This document shows, piece after piece, positions 23,564 through 32,555 of a stretch of 64,000 nucleotides of DNA. The DNA comes from Verrucomicrobiota bacterium (lineage in GTDB: Bacteria > Verrucomicrobiota > Verrucomicrobiia > Chthoniobacterales > Xiphinematobacteraceae), in the NCBI GenBank assembly GCA_023269545.1, contig JAHFTB010000005.1, positions 1-64,000 of the forward strand. The letters are read 5' to 3'. Below the pieces are notes generated by a model that saw only the letters and a list, made by a program, of their open reading frames with translations, was not told where the DNA came from and made no database searches. Numbering within the stretch: position 1 is the first letter of the stretch; the number at the start of each line of letters is the position of its first letter. A program made the position numbers and the translations under genes.

Positions 23564-25765
23564 CTATAGGGCCACATCTCCGGCATAATTTTCGAGTTGC
23601 AGATGAGAAACCAGCTGCCGACAGTGCCAAGCAGTGGATGCGGCCTCTTCCAGGCGATGAAGAGTGCCCAGCACTTCCATGACTACCGGTGTGCTTTCCG
23701 GTTTAAGTAATGCTTGTTCGCGCACTTTTTGGTATACGGAATGAAAGCGTTCCGTGGGACTGGGGCGTGGAGGTGAGGGCAAAGGAAATGCGTGACGATT
23801 TTGGAAGGCTTGCTGACATTCGTTTAAATCGGAATGCAGGTTTTTTTTCAACGGAACCAGGATAGGAGAAAGTTTGGAAAGACAGACATTTGTGGCCTCC
23901 TGCCGTTCCGCATCTTTAAGCATTGCTAATTGATATCCAGTGGATCGCATTTGTGAAAGAAACTCGTGAAGTCTTTGTCGTTCTTGAGGCACACAGGCCC
24001 GAAGAGGAAGGGCATCCACCCACTGGTCCGTATTCCATGCAGTTTGTAAAATTGCGGGATCCGGAGTTAATTTCGATCCGCCAAAGGAATGGGCAAGTAG
24101 GTTCCGGCATCCGGCGAAGTAACATTGACAGATACTGAAAAATTCGTTTTGAGGGAGAGGAGGCCACAAGAGTCTTTGTACTAACGCACAAAAGGCCATT
24201 CCTACAACAATTCCGAAATACCAATTTTGAAAACTATGAGGAGGGGGGGGCCAGTATTGGCAAATATTTACTATTCCCGCGATGGCAAGTGTGAGCGCAT
24301 ACATGAGTTGGCTAAAGATTCCCAAATAATCGAAGTAAGCCCATCCCAATAAAAAGAAGGAAACGAAAACAAAGATGTTTATATAGAAGTAATTCGCAAT
24401 CCAAGGAGTCAGAAAAGTAAATAGGATGAGTGCGAGAATCCCCGCGAGGCCTCCAAAGAATGCGTAACGAATCACTTTTTGATCCTTATCTCCATAAAAA
24501 TAAGTGCGCGGAAGCATAATGAAGAACCAGGCGGCGACTGGAATCAGATCAGCTCCGGGTGGGTGTATCCAATCGCAAAAGATGATGGCGAGAATCACCG
24601 TAATAGACCCTTTTAAGGCGGGCACCATACGATGGGGATCGATTGCAAACCGGGATTTTTTTTTTGCAATCGGAACAGGCCGATAACGTCCGCCAATAAA
24701 TAGGCGTACGAGTTCTTCCCGAATAGCCTGAAAATGAGTTGCTAAATCTAAAAATCCTGTCGCAAATCCGGCAAAGGCTGCAAATTCAGCGGGCTCATTC
24801 TTAAAATGGATTTTCGCGCTGCGTAATGCGTCAATATGATGCATTAAAGCCTTGCAGGCAGGTTCGAGAGTTCCCTGGCGAGGCGGTATATGGTTCATCA
24901 GACTTTCGCGAAACAATGCGCATTCATTTTCGGTCGCAGAAAGCAGTGCGCTCATTTCCGGCTTAATCTCTTTTGCAAACAAACTATTCGAATGTCTGGC
25001 CCGAGCTAATCCTATGGAAACAGCATGGATCCGGCTGAGACGATCTACAATAATATTATAGCTAGGGAGTCGCAGGGCGAATGCGGAACTCTCGCGTGCT
25101 CCAAAAAGCATGAGCTTTTGTAATAATCCGATGTTTTGTACGTGGTCGGATTCAATTTCAGCTAATCGCACCAGGTCGCTACTACGTTGATAAAGAGAAT
25201 TTTCCATCTCTTGTGCAGTCTCTTCCAAACGATGTAGCATCGTCATGGTGAGGCAATAGAATTCGACTTGTGCATACCGAGGCCAGAGCACCGTACTGAC
25301 AATGAGGGTGACAATAATTCCGAGACTAATATTCATTGTGCGAGATATCCCAATATCCCATGCTTTTTCGGGGACAAACAGACTTCCCCCCATAACAAGC
25401 ACCAGGGTATAACCGCAAAGGAGGAAGGCGTAAGGGGCTTTTTTTCCTCCAAACATGTAGCTTAAAAAGGTGAGGACGATAAAAAGTAAGGTGAGGCATA
25501 GTGGGCCATTTCCAATAAAATTTCCCGCCAATGCCACACCTAAGATGGCCCCGGTGATAGTTCCGCAAAGGCGAAAAAATGCCTTTTCCGCCATAGCTCC
25601 CACATATTGGGCAATCATCAAAACAGTGACGGTGGCAAGCGACCATCCCGGACTGTCCAAACGCAGCCAGCAGGCACAATACAAGGCCAATATTCCGGAT
25701 ATCGCAAATTTAACACCGTATTGAAACCGTAAGGTGGTGGGACTGCAACCATATGTTTTGATCAT
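23564..25765 (-). CDS. FUSC-family aromatic-acid exporter permease, copy 2
   Basis: A full-length paralogue (734 residues) of the permease at 21213, starting at ATG 25765 (MIKTYGCSPTTLRFQYG) in exact register with the start of copy 1 (MLKAYGSCSTILRFQYG). An upstream in-frame start at 26005 would run through the remains of the neighbouring decayed genes and is rejected. Topology and motifs are those of copy 1 (VLMIAQYVGAMAEKAFF, LLWPPLPQNEFF). The frame is intact over its whole length, so it is under selection or very recently duplicated, although the adaptor genes that belonged with it are pseudogenes. Confidence 0.88.
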   Translation of the reverse strand: MIKTYGCSPTTLRFQYGVKFAISGILALYCACWLRLDSPGWSLATVTVLMIAQYVGAMAEKAFFRLCGTITGAILGVALAGNFIGNGPLCLTLLFIVLTFLSYMFGGKKAPYAFLLCGYTLVLVMGGSLFVPEKAWDIGISRTMNISLGIIVTLIVSTVLWPRYAQVEFYCLTMTMLHRLEETAQEMENSLYQRSSDLVRLAEIESDHVQNIGLLQKLMLFGARESSAFALRLPSYNIIVDRLSRIHAVSIGLARARHSNSLFAKEIKPEMSALLSATENECALFRESLMNHIPPRQGTLEPACKALMHHIDALRSAKIHFKNEPAEFAAFAGFATGFLDLATHFQAIREELVRLFIGGRYRPVPIAKKKSRFAIDPHRMVPALKGSITVILAIIFCDWIHPPGADLIPVAAWFFIMLPRTYFYGDKDQKVIRYAFFGGLAGILALILFTFLTPWIANYFYINIFVFVSFFLLGWAYFDYLGIFSQLMYALTLAIAGIVNICQYWPPPPHSFQNWYFGIVVGMAFCALVQRLLWPPLPQNEFFSICQCYFAGCRNLLAHSFGGSKLTPDPAILQTAWNTDQWVDALPLRACVPQERQRLHEFLSQMRSTGYQLAMLKDAERQEATNVCLSKLSPILVPLKKNLHSDLNECQQAFQNRHAFPLPSPPRPSPTERFHSVYQKVREQALLKPESTPVVMEVLGTLHRLEEAASTAWHCRQLVSHLQLENYAGDVAL

Positions 25766-25829
25766 AAAATTAGCATTGATTGTTGCTTGATGGAGAGGCA
25801 AGTAAACTTTCCAGGCAGTATAGTTTGCA

Positions 25830-25937
25830 AGAGGACTTTTCAGTTCGGAAGTCAATGTTCCGAACTTTACAGTTTCCGGCCGGGTCTTTTGACTGCTTTT
25901 TGGTGCAAGAACGTGGATGAAGGGGATGGAAAGACTT
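25830..25937 (+). pseudogene. Remnant of a second DUF1656 gene
   Basis: ACTTTTCAGTTCGGAAGTCA near 25836 matches ATTTTTCAGCCCAGAAGTCA in the intact gene near 20043, and GTGGATGAAGGGGATGGAAA near 25913 matches GTGGATGGGATGGAAA near 20134. The middle is shortened and no frame survives. Spacing and order to the next remnant are the same as in the intact pair. Confidence 0.65.
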
Positions 25938-25943
25938 AAGTAG

Positions 25944-26470
25944 TGCGCATGGGATCCTATTATTCGCATCCCGTTGAGTGATAGCCAACAACCGCATGGA
26001 GACAATTGTCTCCGGAGACTGATTCGAAATGTTTATCAAGCGGATACTTTAAGATAGAGGAAATGCTGTACAAGCTCAAGCTGCCATAGTGCGTTCATCT
26101 GATTTACGCGTGTGATTGCCTCAACCGAGGGGAGACTGACTCATTTGATACAAACTCCGGTACTTATATGACTTCAGGACAGTAATTACTTACTTTCGAA
26201 GACTCCCATTCATTTGGAGTGGTGGTCTATTTTACCGAAGCGCACCTCCTTTACATTCTTCCCGGAGATTCTCATTAATGTTTCTTTCACGGATGGCGGT
26301 TTATGGGAAAGCGGAAAACGTGGATTCATTCGTGCCGACCGGATGGCTAAAATTTTTTTCCACAGATTCCACAAGTCGTCGACAGCCATTTTCCGGGAAG
26401 GATTATATTTGTCCGGTTTTATCTTTCCTTTGTGCGTGCGTGAAACCGTTTCTGTTAGTATTATTTGATG
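25944..26470 (+). pseudogene. Remnant of a second HlyD-type fusion protein gene
   Basis: Segments align in order with the intact fusion protein gene: CCTATTATTCGCATCCCGTT (compare 20411), TTTATCAAGCGGATACTTTA (20489), TTTACGCGTGTG (20705), ATACAAACTCCGGTACTTAT (20753), CATTCATTTGGAGTGGTGGT, TTTACCGAAGCGCACCTCCT and the end GTTTCTGTTAGTATTAT (21090). Stops interrupt it repeatedly (for example CGCGTGTGA, GGACAGTAA), and the helical hairpin region is deleted. Two short frames inside it are chance openings. 26471-26651 holds nothing recognised. Confidence 0.85.
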
Positions 26471-26651
26471 CGAGTCAAAACACTAATTTCAGATGTTTCT
26501 TAACATTTTGTTTGTATATCAGGAAAAAACTGTTCTTAGTACACATGAAGGTCATTTATATCGCTGTTTCAATAAGAAGTTCTTGCTTAAAGCAGGACAG
26601 GAAAATGGCGAATGACTTCTCAACATCAACCCATAAGCAAATAAGTATCAA

Positions 26652-27077
26652 ATGAATATTGAATCGTTTACAGCTTCTTCCATGGGAGAGCTTGTAGTTT
26701 TGGCAAAACAACGCGAAGACCTCTTGGAAAAGGTGAAAGCAGTGGAAGCCGATATTGCCGCTCTTTTTGGAGGAGCTGCTCCCGCCGCCCCTCGCCGCGG
26801 TGCAAGAAAAGGACGTCCACCTAAAACGGATCGTGTGGCCGAAAAGAAAACTATGAAAGGCAACCGCGGTCAGAAACCTGGTGCACTCAAAGAGCGCATT
26901 TTGGCCGTGTTAGAAGGTGCCGGAGAAAGCGGAATCACCGTCGCGGACATTGCTTCCAAACTATCCGTTCCTAAAGCGAATGTTCATGTTTGGTTTAGCA
27001 CCACAGGCAAGCGTTTAGGGGAAGTAAGAAAGATTGAACCCGGTCGTTTCCGTTTTCACGGAGCCAAAAGGAAGTAA
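26652..27077 (+). CDS. Small basic protein with winged-helix-like C-terminus
   Basis: A protein of 141 residues, not assigned to a named family. Residues 10-40 form a coiled coil (ELVVLAKQREDLLEKVKAVE); 45-80 is an Ala/Arg/Lys/Pro-rich hinge with an AT-hook-like RRGARKGRPPK; 88-141 looks like a small winged helix (LKERILAVLEGAGESGITVA, DIASKLSVPKANVHVWF). The layout suggests a DNA-binding nucleoid or regulatory protein that dimerises through its N-terminus. No neighbouring gene indicates a target. Confidence 0.7.
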   Translation: MNIESFTASSMGELVVLAKQREDLLEKVKAVEADIAALFGGAAPAAPRRGARKGRPPKTDRVAEKKTMKGNRGQKPGALKERILAVLEGAGESGITVADIASKLSVPKANVHVWFSTTGKRLGEVRKIEPGRFRFHGAKRK

Positions 27078-27190
27078 TCAAGAATGAGGAATAGCAAGCA
27101 TTCTGCTGAGAGCAATGCAGACATCGAAGAAATGAGATGTCTTTTGCCCTCTCAGTACCTTCGAACGCTTGTTTTCCAATTTTCTTGTCA

Positions 27191-27233
27191 GTAGGGTGCG
27201 AGAGGAGGTTGTAAAACCCCCTCGCTTACCTAC
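27191..27233. terminator. Hairpin between convergent genes
   Basis: GTAGGGTGCGAGAGGAGGTT, loop GTAA, then AACCCCCTCGCTTACCTAC can fold into a long stem with a few bulges, between the convergent 26652 gene and the acyltransferase-glycosyltransferase fusion. It includes the stop of the latter. It is a likely bidirectional terminator, although there is no strong T run on either side. Confidence 0.45.
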
Positions 27234-29170
27234 TGCAATGGCTTGTGCCCTGAAATTTCTAACAGGGCTTCTTGCACCTGCTGAGGACTGATCGCTTTCA
27301 TGCATCTTAAGTCAATCGGACAAGTCCGAAGGAAGCAGGGGCTGCATTCCACGTGATCACGTAATATGCGGTTTTTGGATCCGAAGGGAGAGGTGAGCAG
27401 GGGCTCAGTGGATCCAAAGATCGCTACGACGGGAACTCCAAATAAGGCGGCAAGATGCATGGTGCCTGTGTCATTTGTCAAAAGCACGCAAACGGAGGCT
27501 AATTCTGCAATCAGTTGGGACATATTGGTTTTCCCCGTACGATCGACCACCATACTTTCCGGAAGGTTCAACGCAATTTTCTTTGCAATGGGAGTATCTT
27601 GGGCCGTACCAAAAATTTTCCATCGACAACCGATCTGTTTGGAAACTTCCTCTAATACCTGCCGATAGTTTAGGGCTGGCCAACGCTTGGCGGATCCATA
27701 TTCCGCTCCGGGGCACATTCCAATGTCCGTAGAAGGAGAGCTCTCGGGAAAATACAGGGGCTCGAATTGCGGAGTGGGGGCACCCAATGTGATTGCGATA
27801 TGTGCATAACGATTGACATGATGCTCGGGCACCAGGGGATCGGATTTCTTTGGCTCATCTATCCTCTGGTTCAGTAGCCAACTGCGTCGATGCCCCCGAT
27901 AGCCAATACGGCGAGGAATTCCGGCTAAGAACACTTCCAGCGCGCTCCGCAGAGAGTTGGGAAACAGTATTGCCGCATCAAACTGTTTGCGTATTTTCCA
28001 TGCCGTACTCCATAGATTTTCGGAAATTGTCAATACCTCGTCTACTTCTGGTACAGCTCGCCAAAGATCGGCGAGCTTCGCAGGCACTAATACGGCAATC
28101 CGAGCATCTATGCGGCCCCGTTTCAGTGCCTGGACAGTGGGCACACTCATCACGGCATCTCCCAGCCAATTACTAGACCGAACTAGAATAGAGAATGGTT
28201 GTAATTTCTCTTCAAATTGATCGGGTAAATAAACTCCTCGTTTTTCTCTGGATAATAAGAGATTCGGTTCAGGAGTTTTCCAACGGTTGTGTATCCAAAA
28301 CCAATCCTTGGGCGACTCGCGAATTTGCGCTTCCAGTGATGTGTTAATATCCAAAGTCAACTGATTAGGATTGTTTTTGTCGTATGGAAGCGGAGTGCGA
28401 ACAGAGATTTTCCAGCGAGCAAATCCTGTGGTAGAGATACTCACCGGAATCACGGCGGCATCGCTTTTGCATGCGAGGATGGCTGGGAGAGGAGACGTAG
28501 ATGCTAGCTTGCGGAAAAAAGGCGTCCATAACCCGTTGTCTCCAGCATGTTGATCTACTAATACACCGACGAGCCCGCCCTTTCGAAGCATAGCAATGGC
28601 TCCCACAAATCCTTTTTTACGATCGAAAGTCACCACTCCACGATTGCGTCGATCTCTATCAACGAGCTCGTCCAGTCCCTTATTTCGCAAGCGTTGATAG
28701 ATGGTACCGGTGGGAATATTTGGAAGCATGAAATTGAGCTGGGCAAAAAGTTCCCAATTGCCCATATGGCTGATAGCCATGACCACTCCTTGACCTTGCT
28801 GTAAGGGTGATAATATGAGATCTTTATTTTCCACTTCGCAGCGGCTGCAAATTTCCGCATCGCTGAGAACAGGGATTTTCAGTGCGCTCAGAAAGTTAGC
28901 CCCTATTGTCACAAAGTTCTTGAAAAGCATGAGACGGATTTGGAAATTGGAATACTCACCATGGAAAGCTCGAGTCATGTTTTCTCTTGCCAATCGCCGG
29001 TACCTCGGCAGGATACTCCATGCGATGGCCCCCAATACCTGGCCAAAAGCAAAGCAAAGAGAGAGTGGCAAGGAGCGGATGATGCCAACTGTGCCTATAA
29101 CTAGCCAATAGATAATGCGGTCTGTGATGCTCATGTGTTTTGAGCTGTGCATCTTCTGCGTTCGTGCCAT
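27230..29170 (-). CDS. Lipid A acyltransferase fused to a GT9 heptosyltransferase
   Basis: A 646-residue fusion. Residues about 13-305 are an LpxL/HtrB-type lauroyl acyltransferase: N-terminal membrane helix, ENMTRAF, the catalytic HxxxxE motif at His135-Glu140 (SHMGNWELF), YQRLRNKGLDE and the end WFWIHNRWKTP. Residues about 325-640 are a GT9 glycosyltransferase like WaaF/RfaF: ILVRSSNWLGDAVMSVPTVQ, CPGAEYGSAKRWP, LLTNDTGTMHLAALFGVPVV and FGSTEPLLTSP. Both would act on LPS at the cytoplasmic face: late acylation of lipid A and addition of a core sugar. The join is clean, with no frameshift. Start uncertain (29170, or ATG at 29134). Divergent from purK. Confidence 0.9.
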   Translation of the reverse strand: MARTQKMHSSKHMSITDRIIYWLVIGTVGIIRSLPLSLCFAFGQVLGAIAWSILPRYRRLARENMTRAFHGEYSNFQIRLMLFKNFVTIGANFLSALKIPVLSDAEICSRCEVENKDLILSPLQQGQGVVMAISHMGNWELFAQLNFMLPNIPTGTIYQRLRNKGLDELVDRDRRNRGVVTFDRKKGFVGAIAMLRKGGLVGVLVDQHAGDNGLWTPFFRKLASTSPLPAILACKSDAAVIPVSISTTGFARWKISVRTPLPYDKNNPNQLTLDINTSLEAQIRESPKDWFWIHNRWKTPEPNLLLSREKRGVYLPDQFEEKLQPFSILVRSSNWLGDAVMSVPTVQALKRGRIDARIAVLVPAKLADLWRAVPEVDEVLTISENLWSTAWKIRKQFDAAILFPNSLRSALEVFLAGIPRRIGYRGHRRSWLLNQRIDEPKKSDPLVPEHHVNRYAHIAITLGAPTPQFEPLYFPESSPSTDIGMCPGAEYGSAKRWPALNYRQVLEEVSKQIGCRWKIFGTAQDTPIAKKIALNLPESMVVDRTGKTNMSQLIAELASVCVLLTNDTGTMHLAALFGVPVVAIFGSTEPLLTSPFGSKNRILRDHVECSPCFLRTCPIDLRCMKAISPQQVQEALLEISGHKPLQ

Positions 29171-29199
29171 GAATTAAGTTCTATGTAAAACGTAACAGG

Positions 29200-30366
29200 A
29201 TGATGACAGACGTTTCACAAGTCAATTCCCAGTATGCTTCCATCTTACCCGGAAGTATCATTGGCCTTCTGGGAGGAGGCCAGCTCGGTCGTATGTTTGC
29301 TCTTGCCGCACGCCGTATGGGATACCGCATACATGTCCTGGATCCTGTATCGGACAGCCCTGCCGGTCAGGTCTGTGATCAGGAATATCATGTTCCTTAC
29401 GACGATCTTGTCTCAGTAGAAAAATTTGCGTGTGAGACGCATGTCATTACCTTTGAATTTGAAAATATTCCTTCTGCGACCCTCAGTGCATTGGAAGCAT
29501 TGCGTCCCGTTCGCCCCGACGCGCGTGTTTTGCGAATCTGTCAAAATCGGGAGCGCGAAAAGGCGTTCTTGTCTGCTCAGGGATATCCATTACCAGCGTA
29601 CCGAGTGGTGGATTCACCGGTTTCTCTCCGTAATGCTGTCTTAGATCTTGGCTTCCCCTGTGTGCTCAAAACGGCGGATTTCGGGTATGATGGAAAAGGG
29701 CAGCTGAAAATTGAGAAAGACGAGGATTGGAAAACGATTTGGCTAAAGTTTAATGCACCACATGCGGTCGTTGAAACCTGGGTGGATTTTCAGCAAGAAA
29801 TCTCCATTGTCTGTGCCCGTGGCATCGATGGCACTCTCAAAACTTATCCGGTTTCTGAAAATATTCAGAATCACCACATTCTGGACTATTCGATTGTTCC
29901 CGCACGTCTGGACCACCATATTCAATTAGAAGTGGAAATGTTAGCTCGCAGTATTACGGAAGCCTTGAAGGTGGTGGGTCTCTTGGCGATAGAGTTTTTT
30001 CTGACCCGTGAGGGGCAAATATTGGTCAATGAATTGGCCCCGCGCCCTCATAACTCCGGCCACTTTACTGTCGATGCCTGTGTGACGAGTCAATTTGAAC
30101 AACAACTTCGCGCAGTTTGTGGTTTGCCATTGGGATCGACAGCTCTTCTGTCCCCGGTGGTGATGGTCAACCTTTTGGGTGACCTTTGGAAGTCAGGTAC
30201 TCCGGACTGGAAACGTCTCTTATCGGAACCTTTTGCGCGGCTTCATTTATATGGAAAATCCCAGCCTAGAAAGGGACGTAAGATGGGACACTACTGTATA
30301 TTGAGCGATGATGTGGAAATCGCTCTGGATAAAGCCCTCACCCTCCGCAGCTTAATTCAGGAATAG
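29200..30366 (+). CDS. purK: N5-carboxyaminoimidazole ribonucleotide synthase
   Basis: PurK converts AIR, ATP and bicarbonate to N5-CAIR in purine synthesis. The 388-residue protein has the N-terminal Rossmann motif IGLLGGGQLGRMFALAARRM, the ATP-grasp core (FPCVLKTADFGYDGKGQ, VETWVDFQQEISIVCARG, EFFLTREGQILVNELAPRPH with NSGH) and the C-terminal lid (YGKSQPRKGRKMGH). Two consecutive ATG codons start it after an AACAGG sequence. The partner mutase purE is not next to it. Confidence 0.95.
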   Translation: MMTDVSQVNSQYASILPGSIIGLLGGGQLGRMFALAARRMGYRIHVLDPVSDSPAGQVCDQEYHVPYDDLVSVEKFACETHVITFEFENIPSATLSALEALRPVRPDARVLRICQNREREKAFLSAQGYPLPAYRVVDSPVSLRNAVLDLGFPCVLKTADFGYDGKGQLKIEKDEDWKTIWLKFNAPHAVVETWVDFQQEISIVCARGIDGTLKTYPVSENIQNHHILDYSIVPARLDHHIQLEVEMLARSITEALKVVGLLAIEFFLTREGQILVNELAPRPHNSGHFTVDACVTSQFEQQLRAVCGLPLGSTALLSPVVMVNLLGDLWKSGTPDWKRLLSEPFARLHLYGKSQPRKGRKMGHYCILSDDVEIALDKALTLRSLIQE

Positions 30367-30462
30367 CCTCCCAAGCAATTTTCAAAGTGTCTGAAATGAG
30401 CAAAGCAATGATAACGGAATGTCGCATATCATATGAATTCGATTCCTGGTGAACTTTATTAT

Positions 30463-30545
30463 GTGAGGTGACGAAAAAAAGAGCAACCTTGTAGGTGAAA
30501 ATGGTTTTTTGCTCCCAGAGCTCCTAAAAGTGCGTAACGTCAGTG
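30463..30545 (+). repeat. Family B palindromic element, copy 5
   Basis: Runs from GTGAGGTGACG to GCGTAACGTCAGTG in the 195-base gap between purK and moxR, 17 bases before the moxR start. Being so close to that gene, it occupies the place where the operon promoter would normally be. Confidence 0.87.
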
Positions 30546-30561
30546 ATTATTTTTTTGTACT

Positions 30562-31551
30562 ATGATGAATGTATCCTCAGAGTTAAATGAACAGGTCCAA
30601 GAAGCCAGGCGATGGGTTCAGCCTCTTCTGGACGAAGTGGGTAAGGTGGTAGTTGGCCAACGTGTGCTGATACATCGGCTCGTGATAGGTCTCGTGACTA
30701 ATGGACATGTTTTATTGGAAGGCGTGCCCGGATTGGCAAAGACCTTGATGGTGCGTACGTTAGCTTCAACCATCCAAACGGGATTTCAAAGATTACAATT
30801 TACTCCCGATCTCCTGCCGGCGGATTTGATCGGCACATTAATTTATAATCCGCGTACAGCCGAATTTTCCACTAAGTTAGGCCCCATATTTTCTAATTTG
30901 ATTCTCGCAGATGAAATCAACCGTGCACCAGCCAAAGTGCAAAGTGCGTTATTAGAAGCGATGCAAGAACGGCAGGTGACCGTAGGGGAACATACCTATC
31001 TGCTTCCGGATCCTTTTTTAGTTCTGGCCACCCAAAACCCGATCGAGCAGGAGGGCACTTATCAATTGCCCGAGGCCCAATTAGACCGATTCATGCTGAA
31101 GGTCCATGTCGGTTATCCTACCCGCGAAGAAGAACGTGCCATTCTCGATGCCATGGCAACTTCCGCTCCCAGGCTTTCCGTGCAAAGCATAGTCGATCCA
31201 GCCGTAATCGTCCGGACTCGGAGTGTGGTAAATGAAATTTATGTGGATGATCGGGTGAAGGATTACATCGTGGATATTGTGAGAGCGACTCGTGATCCGG
31301 CTGCATTTAAACTTAAATTGGATGGACTGATTCGGTATGGAGCCTCCCCCCGGGCAACTATTTTTTTAACCCTTGCTGCCAAAGCGAATGCATTTATTGC
31401 GGGTCGGGGATATGTGACCCCACAGGATGTAAAATCCGTCGGACTGGACGTTCTCCGCCATCGAATTGGGGTGACCTATGAAGCTGAAGCCGAATTAGTG
31501 ACCAGCGAAAACATTGTGGAAAAGGTCTTTGCCGGTTTGCCGGTTCCCTGA
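30562..31551 (+). CDS. MoxR-type AAA+ ATPase
   Basis: A 329-residue AAA+ protein of the MoxR family, chaperone-like ATPases that act with VWA-domain partners. It shows the Walker A motif GVPGLAKT, the Walker B motif ILADEINRAPAKVQSALLEA, sensor segment LVLATQNPIEQEGTYQLPEA and arginine-finger QLDRFMLKV, followed by the small lid domain. It opens the Bat operon that continues with the DUF58 gene after a 116-base gap holding a family D repeat. Two ATG codons (30562, 30565) are in frame. Confidence 0.93.
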   Translation: MMNVSSELNEQVQEARRWVQPLLDEVGKVVVGQRVLIHRLVIGLVTNGHVLLEGVPGLAKTLMVRTLASTIQTGFQRLQFTPDLLPADLIGTLIYNPRTAEFSTKLGPIFSNLILADEINRAPAKVQSALLEAMQERQVTVGEHTYLLPDPFLVLATQNPIEQEGTYQLPEAQLDRFMLKVHVGYPTREEERAILDAMATSAPRLSVQSIVDPAVIVRTRSVVNEIYVDDRVKDYIVDIVRATRDPAAFKLKLDGLIRYGASPRATIFLTLAAKANAFIAGRGYVTPQDVKSVGLDVLRHRIGVTYEAEAELVTSENIVEKVFAGLPVP

Positions 31552-31567
31552 TTTTTCCCAGAGGGGG

Positions 31568-31655
31568 CATAGCCTGAAAAAAACTGCGAATTGCCTCAAG
31601 AACTGAATGGATAAAGAATACTCTCCTTAAAGAAAGCCCCGTTTCCGGGCAGTCC
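31568..31655 (+). repeat. Family D repeat, copy 2
   Basis: Matches 8590-8675 nearly base for base (CTGCGAATTGCC, AACTGAATGGATAAA, CTCCTTAAAGAAAGCCCCG). It fills almost the whole gap between moxR and the DUF58 gene, so the operon is read through the repeat. Confidence 0.8.
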
Positions 31656-31667
31656 TCATACACAAAC

Positions 31668-32555
31668 ATGCAAGAACCACGCGAGATCCTTCGAAAAATT
31701 CGACGGCTCGAATTACAAACGCGCCGGTTAGTAAATTCCTCCTTTGCCGGGCAGTATCATAGCGTCTTCAAAGGACGGGGTATGAATTTCGATGAAGTAC
31801 GAGAATATGCGTCTGGCGATGAAATTCGAAGCATTGACTGGAATGTAACGGCACGGATGAATGCCCCTTATATTAAAAAATTTACAGAGGAAAGGGAGCT
31901 GACCGTGATGTTATTGGTGGATGTCAGCGCTTCCGGCTCCTTTGGGAGCGTATCGTTCAGTAAACGCGAGGTCGGAGCGGAAGTGGCATCCATTTTAGCA
32001 TTTAGTGCCATTCAGAATAACGACAAGGTAGGGCTTATTTTGTTTAGTGACCATGTGGAACTCCTGATTCCTCCCAAAAAAGGACGCCTCCATATTCTCA
32101 GACTCATTCGCGAAATGCTATTTTTTGAACCTAAAGGAAGCGGCACGAATATGATTACAGCCTTAGAAACACTCAATCGTGTGATGCATCGACGTGCAGT
32201 AGTATTCATCCTCTCGGATTTTATCGCATCGGATTTTTCCAAACCCTTTGCCGTAGCTAGTCGGAGACATGATGTGGTGGCTTTCCCCATTTTTGATCCC
32301 GGAGAAATTGCTTTTCCCCACATAGGAATCGTGACTTTTGAAGATGCGGAAACAGGGCAACAGGTGGATATCGATACCTCTGACACCGAAACAATGGATC
32401 AACTTGCAGAACTCGAAAAAAATCGGCGAGAGGAACAACGTAAAATCTTACAAAGTCGCGGAGTGGACATCGTACCCCTCCGTACTGATCAGGACGTACT
32501 GCGTCCCTTACGCGCATTTTTTGAACGAAGGGAAAGGAGATTGGCATTGAAATGA
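31668..32555 (+). CDS. DUF58 protein of the Bat operon
   Basis: A 295-residue cytoplasmic protein of the DUF58 family. The signature GRGMNFDEVREYASGDE followed by IRSIDWNVTARM is present, then a VWA-like fold with LLVDVSASGSFG. DUF58 genes follow moxR in most bacteria and are thought to be partners of the MoxR ATPase. The start ATG lies 13 bases after the family D repeat. The end overlaps the next gene by four bases (ATGA). Confidence 0.9.
   Translation: MQEPREILRKIRRLELQTRRLVNSSFAGQYHSVFKGRGMNFDEVREYASGDEIRSIDWNVTARMNAPYIKKFTEERELTVMLLVDVSASGSFGSVSFSKREVGAEVASILAFSAIQNNDKVGLILFSDHVELLIPPKKGRLHILRLIREMLFFEPKGSGTNMITALETLNRVMHRRAVVFILSDFIASDFSKPFAVASRRHDVVAFPIFDPGEIAFPHIGIVTFEDAETGQQVDIDTSDTETMDQLAELEKNRREEQRKILQSRGVDIVPLRTDQDVLRPLRAFFERRERRLALK

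Noticed and set aside
23564..26005. Start of the second FUSC gene at 26005
   Set aside because: The extra 80 residues derive from remnants of the neighbouring pseudogenes; ATG 25765 aligns exactly with the start of the first copy.
25770..26039. Short frames in the region 25770-26655
   Set aside because: They are chance openings inside the decayed DUF1656/HlyD copies; alignment with the intact genes explains the sequence.
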